A stretch of 64,000 nucleotides of DNA from Haloplanus litoreus (GTDB lineage Archaea; Halobacteriota; Halobacteria; Halobacteriales; Haloferacaceae). Position 1 is the first letter of the stretch, and every line of letters begins with the position of its first letter. A program made the position numbers and the translations under genes. A model generated the notes under the pieces. It had not been told where the DNA came from, did no database searches, and saw nothing but the letters and a program-made list of their open reading frames with translations. The stretch is taken from the NCBI RefSeq assembly GCF_042677945.1, contig NZ_JBHUDN010000014.1. One strand, 5' to 3'. Of the stretch, positions 42,175 through 50,902 are shown one piece after another.

Positions 42175-44090
42175 GCTCCGGCCCCCGTCGCCGTCTCGTT
42201 TCGCGCGTTGGCGAGCAGTTCCGGATTCGCCGGGCGGGCGAGTGGCGCCGTGTCGACGATGCTCGCCTTCCGGAATCCGGGCGTCGTACCCCGGAGCGCC
42301 CGGAGACCGCGGATGGTGGGTGCCGAACTCAGCGTCACCGCGGCGTCGGTCCGGTGGAGTCTGCGGTCCAGCGGATCGGTCGGGGAGTACGCCCGGTCGA
42401 GGGTCACGTCGCCGTCGAGGCTCGTGTCGTAGGCGCCCTCCCAGTAGTTGCCACGCCCCTCGTGGGTGAAGATGCGCAGCGGTCCCGGTCCGGCCGTGGC
42501 GTGGCGGTCGTTGCCCACGAAGTCGTTGGCGACGACCCGATTCGAGGGCACCACCGTCGAGGCGGCGAATCCGACCCGGTTTTCGTAGAGAACGTTCCCC
42601 TCGAACGTCGTCTGGGTGGCGTAAGCAACCATGCCGCGGTCGGTGTCGACCGCTACGTTGTCCGCGACGTAGCTGTGCGAGCCGCCGACGAAGATGCCGC
42701 CGTTGGCGTGGCGCACGTCGTTGCCGACGACGGCGTTGCCGGACGGGCGCGTCATGACGACGACGCCGCTTGCCTCCTGTCCGCGGGCCACGTTGTCTGC
42801 GACCAGCGTCTCGGAGGTGTACATCAGGTGGACGCCGAAACGCTGGTCGAGGAAGGTGTTGTTCCGGACGACGGTTCCCGGTGCGCGGTGGAGGTACACC
42901 CCGTCGCGGCCGCCCGTTATCCGGGAGTCCTGAACCACCACGGCATCGTTCATCGCGATGACACCCATGAAGCCGTCGAGCCACTCGGCGGAGCCGTTCA
43001 CCGCGATGTCATCGACGACGGCTCCCGGGACGCGACGAAGTAACACACCGTTCGACGGCGTGTCGACCGTCACGTTGCGGACGTACAGTCGCGAGACGTT
43101 GGTCGCCGCGACGGCCGCGTCGCCACCGCCGTATCCGCGCTGGATCTGTGCGTCCCAATCGGTGCTCCCCTCGACGCCCCCGTTCGTCGCCCGGGTCGCG
43201 TTGCCGACGCCACTGATCGCGAAGCCGGTCACCGCCACGTCGTCGGCTCGAACGTCGATCACGGTGCCGTTGCCGCCGCCGGACAGCCGAGCGCCCGGAC
43301 CGCGGAGGGTGAGCGACCGGTTCACGACGACGTGTTCCTCGTAGCGCCCGCCGGGGACGAGGACGGTGGTGTTCGGGGGTGCCGTCTCGACCGCGGCCTG
43401 GATCGTCGGCGCGTCCCGACCCACCACGACCGACACCTCACGGTCGAGTAGTGACTGCGCCATGTCGACCCGGCGGTCGGCGGACGTCCGCCGGTCGTCG
43501 ACCTGCGACTTCACCCCCGTGGCGCCGGTCACCGTCGGCGGATCCCGGCGCAACGTCTCCCAGTCGACGACGCGCCCGCCACAGTCGTCGGCGAAGGCGG
43601 CCGCGTCCGCCGGCGACGAGAACGGAACGACGACCGGATGGCCGGCGACCTGTGCGTCGCTCCCGACGACGAACTGCGCCTCGGTCACCGACACCCAGTC
43701 CGGGTTCGTGGTCGTAACGAGCGTTCCGTCGTTCGCACAGCGTGGTGACCGGCCGGCGTAGTCCGAGGCGTACACCGCGAGTGGGTAGCCGAACTGCTGT
43801 TCGCGTCCGGGGTCGTCGAGGGCCGAGAGAGCCTGCCCGACCCCCGTGTAGCCGACCACGTAGCGATACTGTGAGTAAAACACCTCGACGCGAGGGATCG
43901 AGGCCCCCTCGTGTTCGGCCACCTGTTCCGTTTCGGCGGCCAGACCGAGTTTCACCGTGTCTTCGTACGCCACCGGGTTCGGGCGCGCGGAGCCGAGATC
44001 GACGGCGAAGGCGCCGAGTGAGGCGGCGAGCAAGAGTACCGAGCAGACCACTGCTGTGGCCTGCCACGTCCGCGTGTCCCCCGACTTCAT
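42171..44090 (-). CDS. nosD: NosD with an N-terminal NosL-like domain
   Basis: Exported protein of 639 residues. A signal/anchor helix (about 10-32) precedes residues ~40-190 that resemble NosL (VEVFYSQYRYVVGY, LAVYASDYAG, VVVPFSSPADAAAFADDCGGRVVDWETL read in parts) but lack the Cys-x2-Cys-Gly-Met metal motif. Residues ~205-560 are a right-handed beta-helix of the NosD/pectate-lyase kind with stacked repeats such as NGTVIDVRADDVAVTGFAISG, RNVTVDTPSNGVLLR, GRDGVYLHRAPGTVVRNNTF and FGVHLMYTSETLVADN. The HLMYT and NYWEGAYD features are NosD hallmarks. First gene of nosD-F-Y; TATA box CGTATAAGCG about 30 bases upstream. Confidence 0.87.
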   Translation of the reverse strand: MKSGDTRTWQATAVVCSVLLLAASLGAFAVDLGSARPNPVAYEDTVKLGLAAETEQVAEHEGASIPRVEVFYSQYRYVVGYTGVGQALSALDDPGREQQFGYPLAVYASDYAGRSPRCANDGTLVTTTNPDWVSVTEAQFVVGSDAQVAGHPVVVPFSSPADAAAFADDCGGRVVDWETLRRDPPTVTGATGVKSQVDDRRTSADRRVDMAQSLLDREVSVVVGRDAPTIQAAVETAPPNTTVLVPGGRYEEHVVVNRSLTLRGPGARLSGGGNGTVIDVRADDVAVTGFAISGVGNATRATNGGVEGSTDWDAQIQRGYGGGDAAVAATNVSRLYVRNVTVDTPSNGVLLRRVPGAVVDDIAVNGSAEWLDGFMGVIAMNDAVVVQDSRITGGRDGVYLHRAPGTVVRNNTFLDQRFGVHLMYTSETLVADNVARGQEASGVVVMTRPSGNAVVGNDVRHANGGIFVGGSHSYVADNVAVDTDRGMVAYATQTTFEGNVLYENRVGFAASTVVPSNRVVANDFVGNDRHATAGPGPLRIFTHEGRGNYWEGAYDTSLDGDVTLDRAYSPTDPLDRRLHRTDAAVTLSSAPTIRGLRALRGTTPGFRKASIVDTAPLARPANPELLANARNETATGAGA

Positions 44091-44153
44091 CGGAGTACTC
44101 TAACCGAGGGTCGCTTATACGGCCTCTGGTGTGTTCCTCTAGTCGCCGTGAGG

Positions 44154-44579
<426 letters not shown>

Positions 44580-44690
44580 GGTTCACTATTACCTCCCCAG
44601 ACACGAATAAACACTGGTGCAGATGTCAAAAGTGATCCGCCACCCCAGGATACCGACCTTTTTCAGGGCGTCCCGTCTACGACCGCCACA

Positions 44691-44763
44691 GGGCGTGTGG
44701 CCTAGCGGATAGGGCGAGAGGTTCCTAACCTCTAGATCGCGGGTTCGAATCCCGCCACGCCCG
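44691..44763 (+). tRNA. tRNA-Arg (anticodon CCT)
   Basis: 73 bases forming a full cloverleaf without CCA: acceptor stem GGGCGTG/CACGCCC with discriminator G, anticodon stem AGAGG/CCTCT around loop TTCCTAA (anticodon CCT), and T-arm GCGGG-TTCGAAT-CCCGC. The D-arm region has CCTAGCGGATAGGGC. No intron. Reads AGG arginine codons. Confidence 0.93.
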
Positions 44764-44830
44764 CTCACTTACTTCGTTCGTTCGCGGCCGTGGCGTAGTC
44801 CCACTCGCTCACTTCGTTCGCTCGCGGGAC

Positions 44831-44844
44831 TCCCGCCACGCCCG
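44831..44844 (+). repeat. Duplicate of the tRNA-Arg 3' end (attachment-site scar?)
   Basis: TCCCGCCACGCCCG repeats the last 14 bases of the tRNA (44750-44763) exactly, 81 bases downstream. Between the two are near-repeats of CTCACTTCGTTCG. A direct repeat of a tRNA 3' end is what an integrating element leaves, but no integrase is seen near. Confidence 0.5.
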
Positions 44845-44875
44845 TTTTCTGACCGAGCGAAGCGAGGTCGAAAAC
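44844..44875. terminator. Hairpin after the duplicated tRNA end
   Basis: GTTTTC-T-GACC (44844-44854) pairs with GGTC-GAAAAC (44866-44875) apart from one bulged T. It lies in the 247-base gap between tRNA and the next (convergent) gene and includes a T-run, so it could end the tRNA transcript. Confidence 0.4.
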
Positions 44876-45010
44876 GGTGATCGGAGTTCGAACCCTACGA
44901 GACGAGCGACGGCGATTTCGGATGCTCTCGCTCCGGTGTGCGACGCGACGGGGGGACTCGCAGGGCTGACACACCTCGCCAACTTCGCGTTCGTCGTCGT
45001 GATCCTCGGT

Positions 45011-46036
45011 CTATATCCCGAGCCACTCGTCGTTTCGGATCTGATATCCGTTCGCCCGACAGAACTTCGCCGCTTCTCGGCGTACCGCCCGGGACGTTGG
45101 GAGGGTTTCTTTGTCGCGGATTCGGTCGACGACCCAGTCGCTGATGACTTGGATGCCTTCGTCGTCGTCATCGGCGTCGATCGCTTTGAGCTCTTGGAAC
45201 GTCTTCTCGTAAGCTTTGCGCTGTGACCAGGGGAAATCAGTATTCCGAAGCGTCTTGCTGGCTTCCACGACCCGTTTCATGGCCGCGGCAACTGTCGGCT
45301 GCGGTAACTGTACCCAGACGGACGCCGGAGAGTCGAACGTCTCCTCGTCCGTCTCCGGGACTAGTTCCCCGATACTGTAGCTCCCCTCGGCCGATTCGAT
45401 CTTGCGATCACCGATCGCCGCGACGACCTCGCTCCCCGTCACCGGGAACGTCAGCTCTTCGAGTTCCGCCTCAAGATCGGCGAGTTCCTCCGCAGCCACC
45501 TCAAGTCGGTCGCGTTCTTCGTGAACGTCGGCCAGTTCGGATTCGAGCGCTGCTGCTCTGCTCTCGCTGGCCTCCAAGTCCTCTCGGGTCACTCCAACGA
45601 GGAGTGGAGTGATGAGTCCACCGACGGTGATAATAGCCAGTCCCAGCGCGTAGAGGAGTATGACGGGCTGATTGCCCGTCTGGACGCTCCAGTTAGCCGG
45701 GAACACCAGTACGAACCAGACCGCCGCGAGGAAGCAGACTGCCTGGCCGATGTACGCCGCGTAGTTCGCCCACGATTGAAGTGGGAGTCTGATTACTGGT
45801 CCTGCCGCGAACATAGCCAATCCGACGGCTGCGAGGAAGATGCTCACCTCCCGAAGCGTCAACCCAGATGTCCCGACAGCAGACGTACTCGGGATGAACA
45901 GGAGAAGACCGAACGTTCCCAGCACTATCCCCGTCAGGAACACCCAGTAGCCACGGACTTCGTCGTGAGTCGTTGGCTTGCCAACACGCTTTCGATAGAG
46001 GTCGTATAGAACGCCATTACGATATTCTGATGACAT
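45011..46036 (-). CDS. Haloarchaeal membrane protein with C-terminal coil (DUF7139-like)
   Basis: Protein of 341 residues. The start MSSEYRNGVLYDLYRKRVGKPTTHDEVRGYW is cytosolic; six hydrophobic helices lie between about 30 and 165; then a coiled coil (ESRAAALESELADVHEERDRLEVAAEELADLEAELEEL) and a C-terminal soluble domain ending FCRANGYQIRNDEWLGI. I recognise the type only as a haloarchaeal conserved membrane protein, often labelled permease without evidence. An AT-rich AGTTAAGTA (minus strand, about 46057-46065) is about 27 bases before the ATG. It is the first gene after the tRNA. Confidence 0.7.
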   Translation of the reverse strand: MSSEYRNGVLYDLYRKRVGKPTTHDEVRGYWVFLTGIVLGTFGLLLFIPSTSAVGTSGLTLREVSIFLAAVGLAMFAAGPVIRLPLQSWANYAAYIGQAVCFLAAVWFVLVFPANWSVQTGNQPVILLYALGLAIITVGGLITPLLVGVTREDLEASESRAAALESELADVHEERDRLEVAAEELADLEAELEELTFPVTGSEVVAAIGDRKIESAEGSYSIGELVPETDEETFDSPASVWVQLPQPTVAAAMKRVVEASKTLRNTDFPWSQRKAYEKTFQELKAIDADDDDEGIQVISDWVVDRIRDKETLPTSRAVRREAAKFCRANGYQIRNDEWLGI

Positions 46037-46362
46037 ATTCACGCACTCACATTACGGGCCATCTACTTAACTTGTCCCACCAATTGAGAGCAAAGGAAGA
46101 ATGTGACTCGAACTGTGACACGAGGCCGCCATCGATACCCATCGACCCCCGAATCGGGACCCCCCGTTGGCCCAAGCGGGGACTGTAGAGACAAGATATC
46201 TACGCTATGCTCAAGTCGGTCCGGGCGCGTTGAGCTTACCGGATGGCACCGTTCAGAAGTTCCTGAGGGACCTGCACCCACCCACAGTTGCTCGATATGG
46301 CCAAAATACGAGCGGACAGTCGTGTTGAGAACGCTCGGGATGGACACCTATCGGGTTTCTTC
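46037..46362. other. Intergenic region, 326 bp
   Basis: Lower G+C than flanking genes. Apart from the promoter of the preceding minus-strand gene I see no gene: the ORFs on both strands have no hydrophobic, cysteine or helical pattern that makes sense. Confidence 0.4.
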
Positions 46363-46578
46363 CTACGGAGATGCTATTCGCTGTTGAGCGTCGGCAACGG
46401 TTTCGACGGCGACGAGCCCTCTCCAAACGAAGTACGGAAACACGATCACGAACCCTGGTAAGACTCCGAGCAACAGCTGCCCCACGATGAGTATCGACTA
46501 CGCGAGCAGATATATGTAGAACATCGCTATGGCAGTGCGCCAGTTGCGTGGAATCGACGCTGGGGACCAGTCCGCCAT
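46363..46578 (-). pseudogene. Small membrane-protein gene with an internal stop
   Basis: Reading 72 codons from ATG 46578 gives MADWSPASIPRNWRTAIAMF, YIYLLA, then TAG at 46498-46500, then SILIVGQLLLGVLPGFVIVF, PYFVWRGLVAVETVADAQQR and IASP before the TAG at 46363-46365. Both sides of the TAG form two continuous membrane helices in one frame, so the stop very likely replaced a Trp codon (TGG). This is either a nonsense mutation or a sequencing error. The intact form would be a two-helix protein of 71 residues; family unknown to me. Confidence 0.65.
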
Positions 46579-46727
46579 ACAGTTCGACGAACTGTCACGG
46601 ACTTAGTGAGTCCGCTACGTGAGTGGCGAGCCGTTCGTGTATAAACGGATCGACGATTCGGAGTACAGCCTCACGGACCGGTACCTGAACCGTCCAGTTC
46701 ATCAGGTATCATGGTCTCTCGAGTACG

Positions 46728-47273
46728 ATGCATTCGCGCTATCGGTTTCTCACCGTTGCGGCCTTCGTCGTCGTCTCTGGGGTGATGAGTATCCGTACAG
46801 CGTCAGAATTGCCGGCGCGAATGGCGACCCACTGGAACGCGGCGGGACAGCCCGACGGCACGATGTCGAAGCCCGCGGCACTCGCATTTCTCCCTGCGAT
46901 GACTGCGGTTCTGCTCGTCGTCTTCGCACTCGTTCCGCGTATCGACCCACTCCGAGAGAACATCGCCTCGTTTCGCCCCGTGTACGACTGGTTCGTCGTG
47001 GTGTTCACGGCGTTCATGACCGTCATCCACGGTGGCGTCATCGCGTTCAATCTCGGCTACGAATTCGACGTCACGCTTCTGGTCCTCGCGGCTGTCGCGG
47101 GCTTGGTCTACTACGTCGGCGTAAATCACGCGTCCTCGCAGTTACGTCGAATCGAGATCCGGCAGCAGGATCACTACCGTCGTGCCGTTATCGATCATAA
47201 ACGAGAGATCGCCGTCGAGTTTGTCGACCCCCCACTTCAGTTCCCAGAGACCGAGTCCTCGACTGTGCTGTAA
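46728..47273 (+). CDS. DUF1648/SdpI-like membrane protein, probably truncated
   Basis: The first ~130 residues form an SdpI/DUF1648 protein: HWNAAGQPDGTMSKPAALAFLPA is the DUF1648 signature, and four hydrophobic helices follow (last FDVTLLVLAAVAGLVYYVGV). The family normally goes on with a 'WFVGIRTPWTL' segment; here the sequence after VYYVGV (about 47126) is instead unrelated, and from 47142 to the stop at 47273 it is antisense to the end of the histidine-kinase gene. The protein is thus likely cut by a past rearrangement, and the last ~45 residues are probably not meaningful. TATA-like GTGTATAAAC at about 46638. Confidence 0.6.
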   Translation: MHSRYRFLTVAAFVVVSGVMSIRTASELPARMATHWNAAGQPDGTMSKPAALAFLPAMTAVLLVVFALVPRIDPLRENIASFRPVYDWFVVVFTAFMTVIHGGVIAFNLGYEFDVTLLVLAAVAGLVYYVGVNHASSQLRRIEIRQQDHYRRAVIDHKREIAVEFVDPPLQFPETESSTVL

Positions 47274-48989
47274 CGGGGTCTCCTGTTCGGTCGTCAACGG
47301 CTCCAGTTCGGATGCGGGAATCCCCGGACCGTCGTCGCTGATTTCGAGAATACAGCCCGAGTCCGTCGGCTCGACCGAGACACTAACGCTAGCGTCTGCG
47401 TACTCGACGGCGTTTTCCAGCGGACTCCGGAGGACGGTGGTGAGGATTTCGGCGTCGGTAACCACCGTCGCATCGTCGGAAATCGAGGTACCGACAGTGA
47501 CGCCATCGGCCTCGATATCATTCAGTATCGACTCGATCCGATCGGCGAGATCGATCGTCGTCGGCTGGGGATCCGTGGACAGGATGTGGTCGATATGTCG
47601 AGCACGAGTACCTAGGGAAGCCAACGTCCCGGTTGCAGCGAGGATCGCCTCGCGATGCTCGGTGTCGTCGAGCGTCTCGGCGTGGCTGTTGATGACGTCG
47701 AGTTGGTTTCGGAGATTGTGGCGGAGGATGCGATTCAGGACTTCGAGCCGGGTGAGGAACTGCTGCAGGTCGTGATGCATCGTCGCTACCGACTCTCCGA
47801 CACGACCCGGGACGTCGGCTTCTAAGACGTCTTCGTCGAACGCTTGGCGGGAGAGCGCCTCGGCCTGCTCTGAAATCGTCTCGATGTAGGCTTTGGTGTT
47901 GGCGAACGCCGACCGAACCTCTCCGACCTCGTCGATACGGTTGCCGTGGTCGATGTCGACGCTGAGATCACCCTCGGCAATCGCGTTGGCTTGCCTCGCT
48001 AGCCGTTTGATCGACCGAATTGGACCCAGATGGATGACGGTCCCGATAAGCAGAAAGCCGACCATCACGATACCGACCACCAGCCAGAGGTCACGCTGCA
48101 CCCGATCAGTCACTGCGAGGGCCTTCGATCGCGGAACTTCCTTGACGACGACCCAATCGACCTTCTCACCGGGAACACTGTAGTAGCCTTTCACTTCTGT
48201 CTCGGTGAGTACGGCCCCGTGGATGTCGGTGGTCGGATCGGACTGGAGGATCGTTCGCCCGATAGTCGAGTTCTCCCGGTCCCCCTCGTAGGGGGTGATG
48301 CCGTTGGACTCGTTCTCGTCGAACAGGACGTAGGCGGTGAATCCCCCGAGGACGAGCGTGTCAGTCCCGTTGGTCGTACTGGTGAAGCGTTCGGCCCGAA
48401 CGCTCGTCTGGTACTCGGCGACGAGAACGTGCTCCCCGTCCGGCATCGGAGACGCCAGCGCGACGAAGGTTTCGTTGCCATCCGTATACACCAGCGAGAG
48501 GATCACGTCGTCAGTGTTGTCGAAGTTGAACCCGACCGTCGGCTTCCAATTGATATCAGTTACCGACAGCGGCTGGCCGACGAACTGAGTGTCGGTGCTG
48601 GCGACGATCGGCTCGGTCGTCCCGTTGGAGCGAGTGTCGGGGCTCCGTTCGACGACCGAGAGCGATGCCGTCTCCGGGGAGAGTGCACCGAGTTCGGTCG
48701 TAAGGGTGGCTTGCGTTCGGTTATCGGTGACCGGCGTCAGCCCCTCGTGGTTCGAGAGCGTCCGCACCACCTGCTGTTTGCCGTCGATCCACTGGCCGAG
48801 CGCACGCGCTTCGAGTTCGGCGTTCGTCTCCACCGACCGGAGCTGGTTGTCACGAACGCGGTCGGAGACCTGGAACACGGTCACCGTGGTAAGCGCCGTA
48901 ATCAGGAGGACGATGAGGAGCGAGACGCCGAGCAGTTTCAGTGCGTAGCGCGAGCGAACGGACTCGGGAAGAGAGGACTCGAGACTCAT
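47142..48989 (-). CDS. Membrane sensor histidine kinase with extracytoplasmic Cache-like domain
   Basis: Sensor of 615 residues. TM1 (about 16-40) and TM2 (about 297-318, WLVVGIVMVGFLLIGTVIHLG) flank an external domain of Cache type (VRTLSNHEGLTPVTDNRTQ, YYSVPGEKVDWVVVKEVPRSKALA). A HAMP linker (RSIKRLARQANAIAEGDLSVDIDHG) follows, then a coil and the H-box NRILRHNLRNQLDVI whose His is the likely phosphorylation site, and an ATPase end with ILEISDDGPGIPASEL and RGLGLWELKWGVDKLDGDL. Short-form haloarchaeal kinase. No receiver gene adjoins. The C-terminus overlaps, antisense, the SdpI-like ORF. Confidence 0.87.
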   Translation of the reverse strand: MSLESSLPESVRSRYALKLLGVSLLIVLLITALTTVTVFQVSDRVRDNQLRSVETNAELEARALGQWIDGKQQVVRTLSNHEGLTPVTDNRTQATLTTELGALSPETASLSVVERSPDTRSNGTTEPIVASTDTQFVGQPLSVTDINWKPTVGFNFDNTDDVILSLVYTDGNETFVALASPMPDGEHVLVAEYQTSVRAERFTSTTNGTDTLVLGGFTAYVLFDENESNGITPYEGDRENSTIGRTILQSDPTTDIHGAVLTETEVKGYYSVPGEKVDWVVVKEVPRSKALAVTDRVQRDLWLVVGIVMVGFLLIGTVIHLGPIRSIKRLARQANAIAEGDLSVDIDHGNRIDEVGEVRSAFANTKAYIETISEQAEALSRQAFDEDVLEADVPGRVGESVATMHHDLQQFLTRLEVLNRILRHNLRNQLDVINSHAETLDDTEHREAILAATGTLASLGTRARHIDHILSTDPQPTTIDLADRIESILNDIEADGVTVGTSISDDATVVTDAEILTTVLRSPLENAVEYADASVSVSVEPTDSGCILEISDDGPGIPASELEPLTTEQETPLQHSRGLGLWELKWGVDKLDGDLSFMIDNGTTVVILLPDLDST

Positions 48990-49275
48990 ACCGGAATCCG
49001 ATGCGGCGCGTCGCCGACTCCGATCATATTCGACGGTAACGTACGAGAGTCTTAATTTCACCGGTGGCGCAGTTGTGCGGCCACCATCTGTCGGGGCTAG
49101 ATCCACTCCGCCAGTTCACGAACGGCTATCGAGTGGCTACCACACCCGCACGACCGATCGTTCAGGCGTTGACTTCCGGAGACGGCAGTAGCGATGGTCG
49201 ACAAGAAAACCGTCACCACGGTCAGCGCCAATAATCACTCCAGCCGGGAACGAGCGTACGCCACGCCGGAGGCGA

Positions 49276-50397
49276 TTACGACCGTTCGATGGCGAAGAGC
49301 CGTTCGTTGTTCGCCGCGTAGAGGAACTCCTCCCCCGCGACGACCGTCCCGACGACGCTGTTCGTCTCGATCTGCCACTGGAGCTCACCGGTCCGCGAGA
49401 ACGCGTAGACGTGGTTGTCGTTCGACCCGGCGTACACCATGTCGGCAGTCACGGCAGGTTCGTACACGGTGCTGTTCTCGTCCGTGAACGACCACCGTTC
49501 GGTGCCGTCCGATCGGTCGAGTGCGACGAGCGTTCCGTGGTCCCGCCCGCTACAGCCGAGATACACCGCGTCGCCGTCGACGACCGGACGCGTCCCGCGT
49601 TTCGGCGACGGCGTGTCGACCGCCCATCGAACGGCGCCGTCCGCACGGTTCAACGCGAGCAGCCTTCCTGTCTTCCCTGGCTCGGTCGACGTGGCCACGT
49701 AGACGGTATCACCTGCGATCGTCGGGCTTCGCGTCTCGGTGTCGGTACGGTGTGTCCACCGTCGCTCGCCCTCGACGTCGAACGCGGTGACAACTCCGTC
49801 GGCGCGATTGGCGAAGACAACCCCGTCCGCCGTCGCCGCCGGCGTCGTGAGGCGGTCGCCACCGGTATCCGCGCGCCAGACGACATCACCGCTGCTAGCA
49901 TCGATAGCGAGAAGATCCTCGGCGTTCGCGTACACCCGCCCGTCGCCGACGCCGACGCCCCGTCTGATCGGTGACCCGACGAACCACACCTCCTCGCCGT
50001 CCGATCGACGGAGGGCACGGAGCCCGTCGCACCCAGGAACGTAGATTCGCCGGCCATCGACGGCGATGTCGCTGCGAAGACAGAGCCGTTGGTCGAAATC
50101 GTCCTCGCTGTACTCAGTCACCCACTGTGTACTCCCGTCGGTCGGCGACAGCGCGTGGAGCGTCAGTCGACCCATGGCGTAGAGCGTCCCACCGTCGAGG
50201 AGGGGTTGCCCGCGAATGCTCTTTCGCCAACGGATCCGGTCGGAGGATGCCCCGGACCCGCCGATACACCCAGCGCCAACGCCGGTGAAAAGCACACCGA
50301 GAGATTGGAGGGTCGTTCTCCGTGAGATTGGACGCCGGAATTCGAGCCGTCCGGATTCGGCGTCCGCTCGGGCGGTAGACTGGCTCGGGGGGGTCAT
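49276..50397 (-). CDS. PQQ-type beta-propeller lipoprotein
   Basis: Exported protein of 373 residues. The N-terminus has SRRTTLQSLGVLFTGVGAGC, a Tat signal with lipobox. The rest is a seven-to-eight-bladed propeller of outer-membrane-BamB / PQQ-repeat style: repeats such as GGTLYAMGRLTLHALSPTDGSTQW, DGRRIYVPGCDGLRALRRSDGEEVW, DGRVYANAEDLLAIDASSGDVVW, DGDAVYLGCSGRDHGTLVALDRSDGTERW (each of about 40 residues with the A-L-D-x-x-D/S-G-x-x-x-W motif). It is likely a scaffold rather than a quinoprotein. It overlaps the preceding gene by four bases (ATGA). Confidence 0.82.
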   Translation of the reverse strand: MTPPSQSTARADAESGRLEFRRPISRRTTLQSLGVLFTGVGAGCIGGSGASSDRIRWRKSIRGQPLLDGGTLYAMGRLTLHALSPTDGSTQWVTEYSEDDFDQRLCLRSDIAVDGRRIYVPGCDGLRALRRSDGEEVWFVGSPIRRGVGVGDGRVYANAEDLLAIDASSGDVVWRADTGGDRLTTPAATADGVVFANRADGVVTAFDVEGERRWTHRTDTETRSPTIAGDTVYVATSTEPGKTGRLLALNRADGAVRWAVDTPSPKRGTRPVVDGDAVYLGCSGRDHGTLVALDRSDGTERWSFTDENSTVYEPAVTADMVYAGSNDNHVYAFSRTGELQWQIETNSVVGTVVAGEEFLYAANNERLFAIERS

Positions 50398-50792
50398 TCC
50401 CGGGCTTCGCTGGTGTTGAGTCGGTAGTACGTCGCCGTTCCGTCGGCCGTCTCGACTTCCTTCTCCGCGACCATACCTTCGGCGACGAGTTCGTCGAGTG
50501 CCTCGTCGACGTCGTCGACCAGCATTCCACTTGCGACGACGTCGCCGGCGACGTCGACCAGTTCGTCCTGAATCTCGGTCAGCACTTCGCGGATCGTCTC
50601 GGGGCGGGCGTCGTTGCCGAAGTCGACGCCTCGGACGATCTCCGTCTTCGTGTACGCGTTGTCGACGTTTTCCGAGAGGAACGCGACGATCAACTCCTTT
50701 TCGCCCTCGTACTCGCCGACAGGAGTCGTTCCCGTTACCGACGCGCTGTCCGCTCGGGCACCGTCGTCCCACTCGGTATCGGAGATGGGCAT
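50394..50792 (-). CDS. Winged-helix-like regulator overlapping the propeller gene
   Basis: Small soluble acidic protein of 132 residues. The centre (EYEGEKELIVAFLSENVDNAYTKTEIVRGVDFG) followed by VDEALDELVAEGMVAEKEVETADGTATYYRLN has the helix-turn-helix plus wing layout of archaeal regulators, the final 'TYYRLN' being the wing strand. No ligand site is seen. It precedes the propeller lipoprotein in one operon, sharing four bases; the DUF6159 gene is 110 bases upstream on the same strand. Confidence 0.68.
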   Translation of the reverse strand: MPISDTEWDDGARADSASVTGTTPVGEYEGEKELIVAFLSENVDNAYTKTEIVRGVDFGNDARPETIREVLTEIQDELVDVAGDVVASGMLVDDVDEALDELVAEGMVAEKEVETADGTATYYRLNTSEARE

Positions 50793-50902
50793 ACTCGTCG
50801 ATGGTTGTCGACACAGTTCAACGTACCTCACTGTTTCCTTGGTAGCAACTTGGGGAGTGACTCCTACGGACGCAACACGCAGCAGCGAACACGAGGACAT
50901 CG

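Noticed and set aside
44880..44905. Second tRNA-like T-arm (GAGTTCGAACCC)
   Set aside because: No acceptor, D or anticodon stems around it; at most a tRNA-derived scrap near the duplicated end.
46063..46347. 94-residue ORFs on both strands in the 46.0-46.36 kb gap
   Set aside because: Neither has a hydrophobic, cysteine or helical pattern; the real feature nearby is the interrupted membrane gene.
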